Source: Terrimonas sp937888905
Lineage (GTDB): Bacteria; Bacteroidota; Bacteroidia; Chitinophagales; Chitinophagaceae
Assembly: GCA_937888905.1 (NCBI GenBank)
Contig: CALATA010000001.1
Location: forward strand, 620,001-684,000
Reading direction: 5' to 3'
Length of the DNA: 64,000 bases
In this document: piece by piece, positions 51,446 through 59,582 of the stretch
Numbering within the stretch: the first letter of the stretch is position 1
How the letters are laid out: every line of letters starts with the position of its first letter
Notes under the pieces: model-generated
The model's input: only the letters and a program-made list of their open reading frames with translations
Told to the model about the DNA's origin: nothing
The model's database searches: none
Translations under genes and position numbers: made by a program

Positions 51446-52441
51446 ATGGAAAGACGCTACCGGATAAAAGGTCTTTGGGTATCACTGGCCGTGGCTTTAA
51501 CGATATCAATGCCACGCCTGGCGGCCAACGATGGCGCTGTCACGCCGGGTCTTTTTCTTCATTCATTCCTCTATATATGGCCGTATTGTTTCCTGGCCTG
51601 GGAAATGCAATTATTGCTGCATAAATACTGGAAGCCCGCGCGGCGCTATCTCGGTGGATTTGCCGTGATCATGGTCGTTGCCGGCACTTCCTTTTTTTAT
51701 GATTTGTTGTACGGGTGGTTTGTGCGGGAAGGTCTTGCAATCGATCCTGTTGAAATCATGCGGCGACGGACGGTGATCTCTGTACGTAGTGTGGTGATCA
51801 GCGTCCTTATTTATTTCCTTATCCGTTATTTTAACCTGGAAGAAGAGAAACAGCAGGCACGGGAAGAAATGGAGCAACTCCGGCAGGCACAACTGCAAGC
51901 CCGGCTCGCTTCACTAAAAGAACAACTCAGCCCGCATTTCCTTTTCAATACCCTGAATACTCTCAGCTCCCTCTCACAGGAAATGCCCGTGAAAGAATAT
52001 GTTGATCAATTGGCACAGGTATACCGCTATGCGCTTCAATACCAGGATCGTGATCTGACACTGCTGCGGGACGAAATAGCCTTTATACGCGCATATCTTC
52101 ATCTGTTGCAGATCCGCCTGGGCGATGCTATACAGGTAACTATTGATGTGCATGAAAAATACCAGCACCACCGGATACCTCCGTTCACCTTGCAGCTATT
52201 GGTGGAAAATGCCGTAAAGCACAATGTGACCGCTTTGCGTAAACCTTTGCCTATATCCATATCTTACGTCGACGGATGGGTAGTTGTTTGTAATAAACTG
52301 CAGCCAAAACAATCAGTAGTGCCGTCAACCGGTACGGGACTGGCCAATATTCTGCAGCGTTATCGCCTGCTTGTCGGAAAAGATATCGTTATCGAACAAA
52401 CACCCGATTTCTTTATCGTAAAACTTCCATTGGCAATATGA
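51446..52441 (+). CDS. LytS-type sensor histidine kinase
   Basis: A 331-residue kinase with four predicted transmembrane helices (about 8-25, 33-52, 68-90, 108-127), a coiled coil, then the His_kinase domain. The phospho-acceptor His164 is in LSPHFLFNTLNTLSSL. The ATPase N-box is LLVENAVKHNV; a glycine box follows as GTGLANILQRY. It phosphorylates the LytTR regulator encoded next, whose ATG overlaps its stop by 4 nt (52438). The signal is unknown. Confidence 0.92.
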   Translation: MERRYRIKGLWVSLAVALTISMPRLAANDGAVTPGLFLHSFLYIWPYCFLAWEMQLLLHKYWKPARRYLGGFAVIMVVAGTSFFYDLLYGWFVREGLAIDPVEIMRRRTVISVRSVVISVLIYFLIRYFNLEEEKQQAREEMEQLRQAQLQARLASLKEQLSPHFLFNTLNTLSSLSQEMPVKEYVDQLAQVYRYALQYQDRDLTLLRDEIAFIRAYLHLLQIRLGDAIQVTIDVHEKYQHHRIPPFTLQLLVENAVKHNVTALRKPLPISISYVDGWVVVCNKLQPKQSVVPSTGTGLANILQRYRLLVGKDIVIEQTPDFFIVKLPLAI

Positions 52442-53196
52442 AAGTGGTGATCATGGAGGATGAAATCCGTTCGGCAAATGAATTGCTTCACCTGCTGAAG
52501 CTGGCAGATCCGGCTATACAGGTAATGATGCGCCTCGAATCGGTAGAGCAGGCGCTGGAGTGGTTTGACGGGCAACCTTGCCCCGATCTGATCATAGCAG
52601 ATATTCAACTGGCAGACGGGTTATCCCTCGATGCGTTTAAACGCATTTCCTGCTCCTGTCCGGTAATTTTCTGCACAGCCTTTGATGAATATGTATTGCA
52701 GGCTTTTGATACATGTGCGGTAAGCTATCTGCTGAAACCGGTGACATTATCCAAATTGCAGGAGGCGCTCGGAAAGCTGAACAATATGCGACAAGTTTTC
52801 ACTTCAGGTGACCAATGGATAAACCGCCTGCAGACGGAAATGTTTTCTACCCGGCGCAATACATTGCTGGTGAATGAGCGGGAACGCATTATACCACTAC
52901 CTGTCAGCGATATCGCTTTTTGCTATCTCAATAAAGGAACGGTACAGCTTTATGACATGCAGGGACATAACTTTTCCTACCAGTCAACGCTGGACGAAAT
53001 GGAAAAGCTGCTCGATCCGGAACAGTTCTGCCGTGCCAATCGTCAGTTTATCGTTAACCGTAAAGCCATCCGCAACGCAGAACGTTATTTTGCCCGTAAA
53101 CTGATTGTCCGGTTGACTGTGCCAACTCCGGAAACGATCATTGTCAGCAAGGCCCGAGCAACGTATTTTTTAAAATGGCTCCAACATTCCAGGTAG
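52438..53196 (+). CDS. LytTR-family response regulator
   Basis: A 252-residue protein. Receiver domain: acidic pair Glu7/Asp8, phospho-acceptor Asp55 (LIIADIQLADG), Thr80 and Lys100 (LLKPV). LytTR DNA-binding domain about 145-250 (TRRNTLLVNERERIIPLPVS then DIAFCYLNKGTVQLYDM; FCRANRQFIVNRKAI). Partner of the LytS-type kinase. LytTR proteins bind direct-repeat sites; genes downstream (53447, 53864) are possible targets. Confidence 0.93.
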   Translation: MKVVIMEDEIRSANELLHLLKLADPAIQVMMRLESVEQALEWFDGQPCPDLIIADIQLADGLSLDAFKRISCSCPVIFCTAFDEYVLQAFDTCAVSYLLKPVTLSKLQEALGKLNNMRQVFTSGDQWINRLQTEMFSTRRNTLLVNERERIIPLPVSDIAFCYLNKGTVQLYDMQGHNFSYQSTLDEMEKLLDPEQFCRANRQFIVNRKAIRNAERYFARKLIVRLTVPTPETIIVSKARATYFLKWLQHSR

Positions 53197-53278
53197 TGAT
53201 TCGTCCGTTTCCCCGCCCTTGTTGTCCGCTTCCTGCGAAAGCGATTGTTTTTAAAAATGCTTATCACCAAATTGCCGC

Positions 53279-53368
53279 ATGAATTATCGTAGCTGGCTGT
53301 TGGTGTTCAATATTGTACTCACACTGCTACTTATCTGGCTCGCCTGGTGCGGGTTAAGTTACGGGTAG
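53279..53368 (+). CDS. Possible 29-residue membrane peptide
   Basis: The frame reads MNYRSWLLVFNIVLTLLLIW then LAWCGLSYG and stops at 53368. Almost the whole peptide is a hydrophobic helix. It lies between the LytTR gene and the secreted protein at 53447. Candidate only, since a short ORF of this kind can occur by chance. Confidence 0.35.
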   Translation: MNYRSWLLVFNIVLTLLLIWLAWCGLSYG

Positions 53369-53407
53369 CCTTTCCGGTCATTAAACGATCCGTAAACAGG
53401 CAGGTCT

Positions 53408-53420
53408 GATAGTTACTATC
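53408..53420. promoter_or_regulatory. Palindrome GATAGTTACTATC
   Basis: A perfect palindrome (GATAGT / T / ACTATC) 26 bp before the ATG at 53447 and downstream of the LytTR gene. Possible operator for the following genes. Confidence 0.35.
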
Positions 53421-53446
53421 ATTTTTATTGATTAAAACAAAATTTT

Positions 53447-53848
53447 ATGCAGCAACAACGAATGATCATTGCAACACCTTTCCGCCGGTTTTTTTTCATG
53501 ATTGCTTTATTTTTTTTAGCAGCAGGTGCCCATGCACAGGCAGACGGAGGAATGGAAGAACGCGTACGCAAACAGACCGATAATTTATACACCGAACTGC
53601 CACTGCGCGACAGCGCCCAGTACCAGGAAGTATACGATATCAATCTTAAGTATGCCGGTAAAATGCAGGAAGCTGTACAACAGGCAGGCAGCAAAATGGC
53701 CAAACTGAAAGCCGCAAAATCCGTTCAGGCAGATAAAGATGCAGCCATGAAAAAAGTATTGTCTGCCGAACAGTACAAAAAATATAAAGCCATTATGGAA
53801 GAAAGAAAGGACAAAGCGAAAGCCGAATGGCGCAATAGAAAAGGATAA
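53447..53848 (+). CDS. Small periplasmic helical protein (Spy/DUF4890-like)
   Basis: A 133-residue protein with a signal peptide (RRFFFMIALFFLAAGAHAQA). The mature part is helical and charged, of the Spy/CpxP-like type: RKQTDNLYTELPLRDSAQYQ then EVYDINLKYAGKMQEA, and LSAEQYKKYKAIMEERKDKA. Such proteins act as periplasmic chaperone-like or metal-stress factors. The match is by pattern only. It is 15 nt upstream of the esterase gene, so they are probably co-transcribed. Confidence 0.65.
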   Translation: MQQQRMIIATPFRRFFFMIALFFLAAGAHAQADGGMEERVRKQTDNLYTELPLRDSAQYQEVYDINLKYAGKMQEAVQQAGSKMAKLKAAKSVQADKDAAMKKVLSAEQYKKYKAIMEERKDKAKAEWRNRKG

Positions 53849-53863
53849 TCAAAGAGGTTTATT

Positions 53864-54775
53864 ATGAAAAAATGGATAACCGGTATTCTTGTAATGCTCT
53901 CCGTGCTATCCGTAGCCGGTTGTACGAGAGATAACGATACCACGTACAGTTATTACCAGGGAATAAAAGCAGATGGCCTGAACAGAACCTATCAGTTGAA
54001 TCTTCCGGCAAATTATTATACGGATGAAACAAAGAGACCCCTGTTGATCGTTTTGCACGGTACGGGAGGTAAGGCCTCCCAGGCGGCGCGCGATTATGGC
54101 TTTCAATCAGTGGCCGATACGGCTGGATTCATCACCGTTTATCCCGAAGGTGTGCCAAGCAACGGCCCGCTGGCTCTACGTACCTGGAATGCCGGAGGCT
54201 GCTGCCATGAAGCGGCTATGAACAGGATACCAGATGTTAATTTCATTCGTCTGTTAATTAGCTACCTGGTGGATAACTGGCGGGCGGATGCGCGGCGCGT
54301 TTATATCGCGGGCATGTCCAACGGCGGCATGATGGCTTACCGGCTGGCCTGCGAGCTATCGGACAAGATAGCCGCTATAGCCGTGGTCAGCGGCACCGAT
54401 TATACAACCGGCTGCGCACCGGTAAGGACTGTTCCGCTGATCCATTTTCATTCGGCATTGGATACAAAAGTTCCGCCAGCCGGCGGTACCGGACTCGGTG
54501 GTTATTATTTTCCGCCTGTTACGGACGGGCTGCAGAAATGGGTAGCGTACAATCAGTGTAATCCCGCCGCGGAGATTTCGGATGGGGCCGGGTATAAGCG
54601 CACGGTCTGGAAAAACCAAGGGGATACGGCCGCCATTGTGTATTACCTTACTTCGGATGGAGGGCATTCCTGGCCCGGCGGACGTTTGCCCCGCGCGCGG
54701 GCCGATCAGCCTTCGCGTGCATTGAACGCAACGGCGCTGATATGGGCTTTTTTCCGCGACCGGCATTTGCCGTGA
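53864..54775 (+). CDS. Exported PHB-depolymerase/feruloyl-esterase-like hydrolase
   Basis: A 303-residue alpha/beta hydrolase lipoprotein (lipobox VAGC, Cys20). The oxyanion loop is LIVLHGTGGK. The catalytic triad is Ser152 (GMSNGGM), Asp200 (SALDTKVPP) and His268 (GGHSWPGG). The disulfide-like CCHEAAMNR segment (about 113) is typical of this family. It is probably an extracytoplasmic esterase acting on plant or polyester substrates; the substrate is not shown by the sequence. Confidence 0.88.
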   Translation: MKKWITGILVMLSVLSVAGCTRDNDTTYSYYQGIKADGLNRTYQLNLPANYYTDETKRPLLIVLHGTGGKASQAARDYGFQSVADTAGFITVYPEGVPSNGPLALRTWNAGGCCHEAAMNRIPDVNFIRLLISYLVDNWRADARRVYIAGMSNGGMMAYRLACELSDKIAAIAVVSGTDYTTGCAPVRTVPLIHFHSALDTKVPPAGGTGLGGYYFPPVTDGLQKWVAYNQCNPAAEISDGAGYKRTVWKNQGDTAAIVYYLTSDGGHSWPGGRLPRARADQPSRALNATALIWAFFRDRHLP

Positions 54776-54789
54776 GCAGGGCCGCCCTG

Positions 54790-54797
54790 TATCTTTG
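54790..54797 (+). promoter_or_regulatory. -7 box TATCTTTG
   Basis: A perfect TAnnTTTG, only 4 nt before the ATG at 54802. Predicts a leaderless mRNA for the AraC/VOC pair. Confidence 0.6.
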
Positions 54798-54801
54798 TAA
54801 C

Positions 54802-55242
54802 ATGTCACCTGGTAATGAAAATTATTTCGCGGCGGCAATAACCTCTCACGAAAAGTTGTATGCCTCGCCGAAGGGATTGCGCGAGCAGCTCATGCAGGGC
54901 GCTGCTCATATCCGGATGCACTATGCAAAACCGTTGAGTGTCGAAGACATTGCATTGGCTGCACATCTTTCTCCTTTTTATTTTATCCGCGCGTTCCGGC
55001 GCCTGTATGGCCGCACACCTCATCAATACCTGGTATCGGTGCGTATCGGTGCCGCACGCCGTTTACTGGAAAAGGGGATCCTTGTGCAGGACGTTTGTCA
55101 TGAAGTCGGATTTGAAAGCACGACCTCGTTCAGCACGTTATTCCGCAGGCATTATGGCTGTTCCCCGTTACAATTTGCAGCAGGGAAAGGCAACCAACCA
55201 TTACCTCCCTGCAAACAATTTGAGAAAAGCAATTTTGAATAG
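54802..55242 (+). CDS. AraC-type HTH regulator
   Basis: A 146-residue protein consisting of a short N-terminal part and an AraC HTH (LSVEDIALAAHLSPFYFIRA and ILVQDVCHEVGFESTTSFST, then SPLQF). There is no ligand-binding domain, so it is of the small AraC type. The ATG at 54802 is chosen over 54742 because the -7 box lies between them. It stands 47 nt before a VOC protein gene and is probably co-transcribed with it. Confidence 0.88.
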   Translation: MSPGNENYFAAAITSHEKLYASPKGLREQLMQGAAHIRMHYAKPLSVEDIALAAHLSPFYFIRAFRRLYGRTPHQYLVSVRIGAARRLLEKGILVQDVCHEVGFESTTSFSTLFRRHYGCSPLQFAAGKGNQPLPPCKQFEKSNFE

Positions 55243-55289
55243 CTCCTTTTATTTATGGTAGCCGAACTTCGGGAACTAAAATAATTCTT

Positions 55290-55679
55290 ATGCTCAGGAT
55301 CAGGCTTACCAGTGTGCTCGTTGATGACCAGGACAGGGCACTTGCATTTTACACGGAGAAATTAGGCTTTGTCAAAAAAACAGAAATTCCACTCGGCGAA
55401 CACCGCTGGCTGACTGTGGTAGCTCCCGATGAGCAATCCGGTCCCGAGATCGTACTCGAACCTGCCGGATTGCCCGAAGCAAAAGCCTACCGCGAAGCCC
55501 TCGTCCGGTTGGGTATCCCTTATACAGCCTTCCAGGTAGACGATATACAGCATGTTTACACCACATTGGTGGAAAGAGAAGTAAAGTTCACCATGCCGCC
55601 TGCTAATGCGGGCGCCGTTACTATTGCCGTACTCGACGATACCTGCGGCAACCTGATACAGATTTTCCAGATGAATTGA
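55290..55679 (+). CDS. VOC-superfamily protein (glyoxalase/dioxygenase-like)
   Basis: A 129-residue vicinal oxygen chelate protein. It shows two beta-alpha-beta-beta-beta motifs: VLVDDQDRALAFYTEKLGFV and, in the second half, YTTLVEREVKFTMPPANAGA then VTIAVLDDTCGNLIQIFQ. Small VOC proteins next to small AraC regulators are common, and some confer antibiotic or glyoxal tolerance; this one is unassigned. Its stop codon abuts, without any gap, the stop of the convergent AraC gene at 55680. Confidence 0.85.
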   Translation: MLRIRLTSVLVDDQDRALAFYTEKLGFVKKTEIPLGEHRWLTVVAPDEQSGPEIVLEPAGLPEAKAYREALVRLGIPYTAFQVDDIQHVYTTLVEREVKFTMPPANAGAVTIAVLDDTCGNLIQIFQMN

Positions 55680-56471
55680 TCAGAGCATCGACGGTTTGTG
55701 ACGCGTGAGTTCATGCGCATTGCGCGCGAAGTGTGAGAAGTCTGTATATCCCGCTTGCCTGTAAGCATAATTGCTGCCGTGTTGCCGGTATGCCTGCAGC
55801 GCCTGGCGGAATCGCAACAGCTTATAACATTGGCGCGGTGAATAACCGAGCACCTCGCGGAAGTAACGGTTCAAAGTCGGTATCGACAGTGCGAGGTGTG
55901 CTGCCAATTCCGGTGTACCCGCGTCGCTCGCATTGTTCATTCGGCGCAAAGCCTGTTGCACAAGTATAGTTTTGGTGGGAATAGGCCGGGCATGCAGTTT
56001 TTCCGCCAGGTAATTTTCCGCCATAACTATGCGTTGTTGCATAGAAGGTGCGTTAAGCAGGGCTGCAATAAATTTACCGGGGAAATAATTTTCCGCGGGC
56101 AGGTGATTGTTCTGCAATTCAGCAGGTGTTATTCGCAGCAGATGAGCAAGCGCACCAGGTTGAAACTTGATGCTGAACTCATGGGCTTCTTTTGTATAAA
56201 AAGCTTTTCCTGCGTGCGTAAGCGATCCGTATATCCGCGGACCGTTTAATAAAGAATGTTTACCGGTAATAGCGGTGAAGCTGCGTCTGCTTTCCTGCAA
56301 TGGTACCGCGAGCAGTGTATGCAGCCCGGGAAGCGCAGTCAATGCGCCATCTTTACCCGGCTTTTCAATTTCGAAATAATAGCTGACAATGTCTGCCAAT
56401 GCCGGTGACGGTTCACTGATGGTGATAAAAGGAGGAACTTCGTTTTCAAATATGACTTTTCCGTTGAGCAT
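55680..56471 (-). CDS. AraC-family regulator with DUF6597-like N-terminus
   Basis: A 263-residue protein. The N-terminal part (EPSPALADIVSYYFEIEKPG.., LLAVPLQESRRSF) fits the beta-rich DUF6597-type ligand domain found in this subgroup. The C-terminal HTH (GTPELAAHLALSIPTLNRYF then REVLGYSPRQCYKLLRFRQA, SNYAYRQAGYTDFSHFARNA) is clear. It is the last gene of a three-gene unit with the GNAT and an unknown protein, overlapping the latter by 26 nt. Confidence 0.85.
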   Translation of the reverse strand: MLNGKVIFENEVPPFITISEPSPALADIVSYYFEIEKPGKDGALTALPGLHTLLAVPLQESRRSFTAITGKHSLLNGPRIYGSLTHAGKAFYTKEAHEFSIKFQPGALAHLLRITPAELQNNHLPAENYFPGKFIAALLNAPSMQQRIVMAENYLAEKLHARPIPTKTILVQQALRRMNNASDAGTPELAAHLALSIPTLNRYFREVLGYSPRQCYKLLRFRQALQAYRQHGSNYAYRQAGYTDFSHFARNAHELTRHKPSML

Positions 56472-57399
56472 CCTGCGCGGTAAGATGGCAAAGATACTCC
56501 AATCCTAATCCACTGATCAGCGTGCGTTGTTTCTTGTCCTGCAAAAGCAAAGCACTCCAATCTGTAAAGCCACCGTCGGCAATTTCAATTTCGTTTTCGT
56601 CAACCGCAATACATACTTTGAACTGACAGCCTTTGTAATAGTCATGCGGTGAATTGCTGCTGATCAAATCCACCGGTGTCGATTGACTGGTTGCCATAAA
56701 ATCAGCACATGCTTTAGTCAGTCGTTCTGCATGATCGATGTTGTTCCGGATGATCAGCCTGAAACGTGTAACGGGATTCCCGGTCTGTTTTAGAAAATCT
56801 GCCAGCAACTGCAGATGTAGTAGCAATGTTTGTTTTTCAAAAATAAAATCTCCCTGATCGGGTCCTGCAGATAAAAGGCAGCCGGCGAGGAAATGAGGCG
56901 AATGGCCTTTAACGGGACTAAGCGGCGTGCGCAGCAAACGTGCTGCTGTTGCATAATGACGCATCTCCTTTCGTTGCGCGATGGAAGCATCGTGCAGGGC
57001 CATCGAGTTGGTGGCATCCGCCAATACTTCCGTTTGGCGAAGTGCCGTCAGTATTTTGTGTTGATGAACAGGCGCCATAAGCGAGCAGGTGCCCGCTGCA
57101 GCGGCGGTTGAAAGTTCAACGGGTTTCATCCCGTTAAGGGCCGCCATTTCCAGGAAATTCATTTCCAATCTTTTCAACCGGAGTATGTCTGCACCTGAGG
57201 GTTGAGCCAGCCGGTTGTTTTTGTACCTGCGCAACAAATCCGCAGGTGTTTCCTGTTTCAACCGCTGGTAAAATACTTCGAGCAGCAAGCTATTGAGCGA
57301 AGAGCCGTTAAGCTTGTTAACCAGGAAATCGATCAGTGCCGGTGTGCTTTCTTCGCCTGCCAGTCTTTGTATCCAGTTATTGTCCGTCTTGCCTGACAT
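56446..57399 (-). CDS. Uncharacterised protein of a conserved PVELS/GTCS family
   Basis: A 317-residue cytoplasmic protein. Notable conserved-looking blocks are MKPVELSTAAAAGTCSLMAP (PVELS 93-97, GTCS 103-106), QTEVLADATNSMALHDA, and C-terminal FTDWSALLLQDKKQRTLISG then LGLEYL. I recall the first blocks from other uncharacterised bacterial proteins but cannot name a family. The end vaguely recalls the HisS/HisZ core (DW..LL..KK.RLLISG.G); this is only a hint. It overlaps both neighbours (23 nt with GNAT, 26 nt with AraC). Confidence 0.6.
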   Translation of the reverse strand: MSGKTDNNWIQRLAGEESTPALIDFLVNKLNGSSLNSLLLEVFYQRLKQETPADLLRRYKNNRLAQPSGADILRLKRLEMNFLEMAALNGMKPVELSTAAAAGTCSLMAPVHQHKILTALRQTEVLADATNSMALHDASIAQRKEMRHYATAARLLRTPLSPVKGHSPHFLAGCLLSAGPDQGDFIFEKQTLLLHLQLLADFLKQTGNPVTRFRLIIRNNIDHAERLTKACADFMATSQSTPVDLISSNSPHDYYKGCQFKVCIAVDENEIEIADGGFTDWSALLLQDKKQRTLISGLGLEYLCHLTAQDAQRKSHI

Positions 57400-57898
57400 A
57401 CGCCGTTTTTAGTAAAGTAAATACATGTTCATCGAGTAATACATTGTGTTTGATAACCGACTGGCGGAACACAGCCTCTTTTGTAAAACCGGCTTTTTCC
57501 AGGATGCGCATGGAAGCGGGGTTGTTGCCGAACACACCCGCGAAAAGGCGTGTGAGATTTGTTTCGGTAAAAGTAAAATGCACCAGTTGCTGAACGGCCA
57601 CCGTTCCGTAGCCTTTTCCCCAGAATGGTTCTCCTATCCAGTAACCGATTTCGCCGCTTCTCCGGTAAATATCCTGCTGCGGCTGCACGCTTCCCACACC
57701 GATAAACTCACCGCCGGCATGAAGCGCGAAGCAATGCCCCATGACATTGTTTTGTGCGAGCTCAAGAAATGTGTTTGCGTCCTGTATTGTATAAGGATTT
57801 GGAAACACATCTTTCAGGTAACGGGCTACCTCGATATTATCGGCCAACGCCTGCAATCGATGCGGATCGGCGGTACTGATGGGAAGAAGACGCAGCAT
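57377..57898 (-). CDS. GNAT acetyltransferase (RimJ/RimL type)
   Basis: A 173-residue N-acetyltransferase. Acceptor and acetyl-CoA elements: EIGYWIGEPFWGKGYGTVAV then QQLVHFTF (GKGYGT P-loop-like CoA site) and VFGNNPASMRILEKAGF. The RimJ/RimL group acetylates protein N-termini or small amines. The ATG at 57898 (MLRLLPISTADPHR) is chosen over 58009, which would overlap the divergent Crp gene. First gene of the overlapping three-gene unit. Confidence 0.88.
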   Translation of the reverse strand: MLRLLPISTADPHRLQALADNIEVARYLKDVFPNPYTIQDANTFLELAQNNVMGHCFALHAGGEFIGVGSVQPQQDIYRRSGEIGYWIGEPFWGKGYGTVAVQQLVHFTFTETNLTRLFAGVFGNNPASMRILEKAGFTKEAVFRQSVIKHNVLLDEHVFTLLKTAYVRQDGQ

Positions 57899-57978
57899 GC
57901 CCAAAGCTCGGAATAAAACCAGGATGATGACGTGTAAAAAACGATCAAAATACAACGGCGAAGCCGACCGGAAGATTG

Positions 57979-57986
57979 TATTTTTG
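57979..57986 (+). promoter_or_regulatory. -7 box TATTTTTG of the Crp-type gene
   Basis: Matches TAnnTTTG exactly and lies 21 nt before the ATG at 58008. Confidence 0.55.
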
Positions 57987-58007
57987 AAAACCACCAATCT
58001 GTTAACC

Positions 58008-58664
58008 ATGGATCGCCCTCAGTCCATAGATGCCACGCCGCTGTTGCAGGTACTGTCCTGCCTGCACCCTTTGACAAAAAGAGTGGAAGATTATTTGTGC
58101 CATCACGTTCGTCCGATGAAGATCAAAAAAAAGAAATTGTTGCTCAGGGAAGGCACGATCTGTAACAATGTTTATTTTATCCGCAAAGGGGTTATCCGCG
58201 GTTTCACCTTTGAAGGACAGCGTGAAATCACGACCTGGATATCTATGGACAATGAATTGGTCACTTCTATTCCGGCATTGGACGAGCCGGTGCCTTCTCT
58301 CGATAATATACAGGCAATTGAAGATTGCGAGCTGTTGATGCTGCGTTTTGAAGAACTGAACTGGTTGTATGAGCACTATCCCGAGTTCAATTATGTCGGG
58401 CGGAAACTGGTGCAGCGGTATTATGGTGATGCGGAAAGGAGGGCGTATTTGGCACGATTGCATAATGCGGAAGATAAATACCGTTATTTTCTTGGCCGGC
58501 ACGAAGCGCTTTCAACAAGGGTACCGTTGCGGTATATCGCGTCCTACCTGGGCATTACGTTGGAGACGCTGAGCCGTGTGAGACGGCGTTTTGCACGTGC
58601 TCCGGAGATTGTTCCGGCAAAAACGGCAAAGAAAAAGGTTGACAGAAGTCAAATTATTTATTAA
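58008..58664 (+). CDS. Crp/Fnr-type regulator
   Basis: A 218-residue protein. The cyclic nucleotide-binding fold is at about 25-130 (REGTICNNVYFIRKGVIRGF, ITTWISMDNELVTSI). There are no Cys residues in Fnr spacing. The C-terminal winged HTH is at about 165-200 (RVPLRYIASYLGITLETLSR VRR). Small Crp-type regulators of this kind in Bacteroidota often control stress or resistance genes. The start at 58008 fits the promoter. A 12-bp inverted repeat begins at its stop codon (58663-58699). Confidence 0.88.
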   Translation: MDRPQSIDATPLLQVLSCLHPLTKRVEDYLCHHVRPMKIKKKKLLLREGTICNNVYFIRKGVIRGFTFEGQREITTWISMDNELVTSIPALDEPVPSLDNIQAIEDCELLMLRFEELNWLYEHYPEFNYVGRKLVQRYYGDAERRAYLARLHNAEDKYRYFLGRHEALSTRVPLRYIASYLGITLETLSRVRRRFARAPEIVPAKTAKKKVDRSQIIY

Positions 58665-58699
58665 GTGTAAATACTTATCAAAATAATGTATTTACACTT
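58663..58699 (+). terminator. 12-bp perfect inverted repeat at the Crp stop codon
   Basis: AAGTGTAAATAC (58663-58674) pairs with GTATTTACACTT (58688-58699), 13-nt loop. No T tract follows, so it may be a weak terminator, an mRNA end, or an operator. The arms contain the GTGTAAAT/ATTTACAC unit seen in the 8-bp repeat family. Confidence 0.45.
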
Positions 58700-59404
58700 G
58701 TAATGTCAATAGGGGCGGGTGTTTGCGCGGCAAACCGCTTGATTGAAAGCAACTTCTCCGGTTGCCTGCTCTCCGCGCAGCGCTTGATGCAATCATAAAA
58801 TCTATATTTTTTTGTTTCCCTGCTTGTCCTTCGGGAGATCCAGCTTTGCATGAAAATGCCCCGGACCATATCATGTTTCTTGTGCGTCCCTTCAATATTC
58901 TTTGAAGCAGGCGATAGAAAAATGTTTGCATCCATTTCAAATAAGTTGTTACCCGCTAACAACGATCCCTCTTTTGCAGCCACCAGTACGGTGCACGGTT
59001 ACCATTTTTTCTGCGAAAGCAGTAACAGCAGGAACGCCACCTTTCCTGCTGCTTTGGTAACAGTTGCCGGTACGCCGTTGTCTGTTGCAGACGAAGGGAA
59101 AATCCTTGGTTATTCTTCTCCTGGTTTGTTTGCCGCAACCGCCTTCACCCGCGGAAGCCATTACGTTATTGTCAATTTAACCGGCCTTGTTTGTACGCCG
59201 GTGCCGTCTGTCAATCGTAAAAATAAAAGCGAACAAATTGTGCAGGGAAAAACCAGGCTGTCCTTTACAGCAGTAATGAGGAACTGCTTGCGGTAAACCC
59301 GTTCGCAGTTCTTCCTGCAAAGGGCTTGAGAAAAAGAGAACTTTGCGGTCAATTGCTTTTAAGATTGTGCGCAGGCATGCGCCGCGTTTAACAGGAACGC
59401 CAGG
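58700..59404. other. Intergenic region without a supported protein gene
   Basis: About 700 bp. Overlapping ORFs of 80-150 codons exist on both strands, but none has a family pattern, a good start or normal composition. A GCGCA..TGCGC inverted repeat lies near 59369-59382, just before the terminator at 59405, so a short structured RNA from about 59340 to 59435 is conceivable. Nothing firmer can be said. Confidence 0.35.
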
Positions 59405-59435
59405 AAGGGCTCGCGAAAGCGGGCCTTTCTTTTTT
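59405..59435 (+). terminator. Rho-independent terminator with GAAA loop
   Basis: AAGGGCTCGC (59405-59414), loop GAAA, GCGGGCCTTT (59419-59428), then TTTCTTTTTT. It implies a transcript from the left, but no protein gene is evident there. Confidence 0.7.
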
Positions 59436-59582
59436 AATTCAAAAGTCAACATTCAAAAGTCAAAAAGGGTGAATGGTGAATAGGCCAATAAGTGAAGGCC
59501 GTTGTGCATAATCAGAACCTAAAACGGCAGTTTCCTTAAAACTTATTACTTAGCACTTACCACTTAATACTTATTACGGCTG
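59436..59582. repeat. Composite heptamer module
   Basis: TTCAAAA/GTCAAAA-type units (59437-59466), GTGAAT units (about 59469-59496), GGCCGTT, then ACTTATT/ACTTAGC/ACTTACC/ACTTAAT units with 7-bp period (about 59540-59577) and GGCTGTT. Same order as 976-1317 and 50633-50785. Confidence 0.7.

Noticed and set aside
58850..59296. Plus-strand ORF of 148 codons
   Set aside because: No signal, domain or repeat pattern, an uncertain start, and equally long ORFs lie opposite; not supported as a gene.
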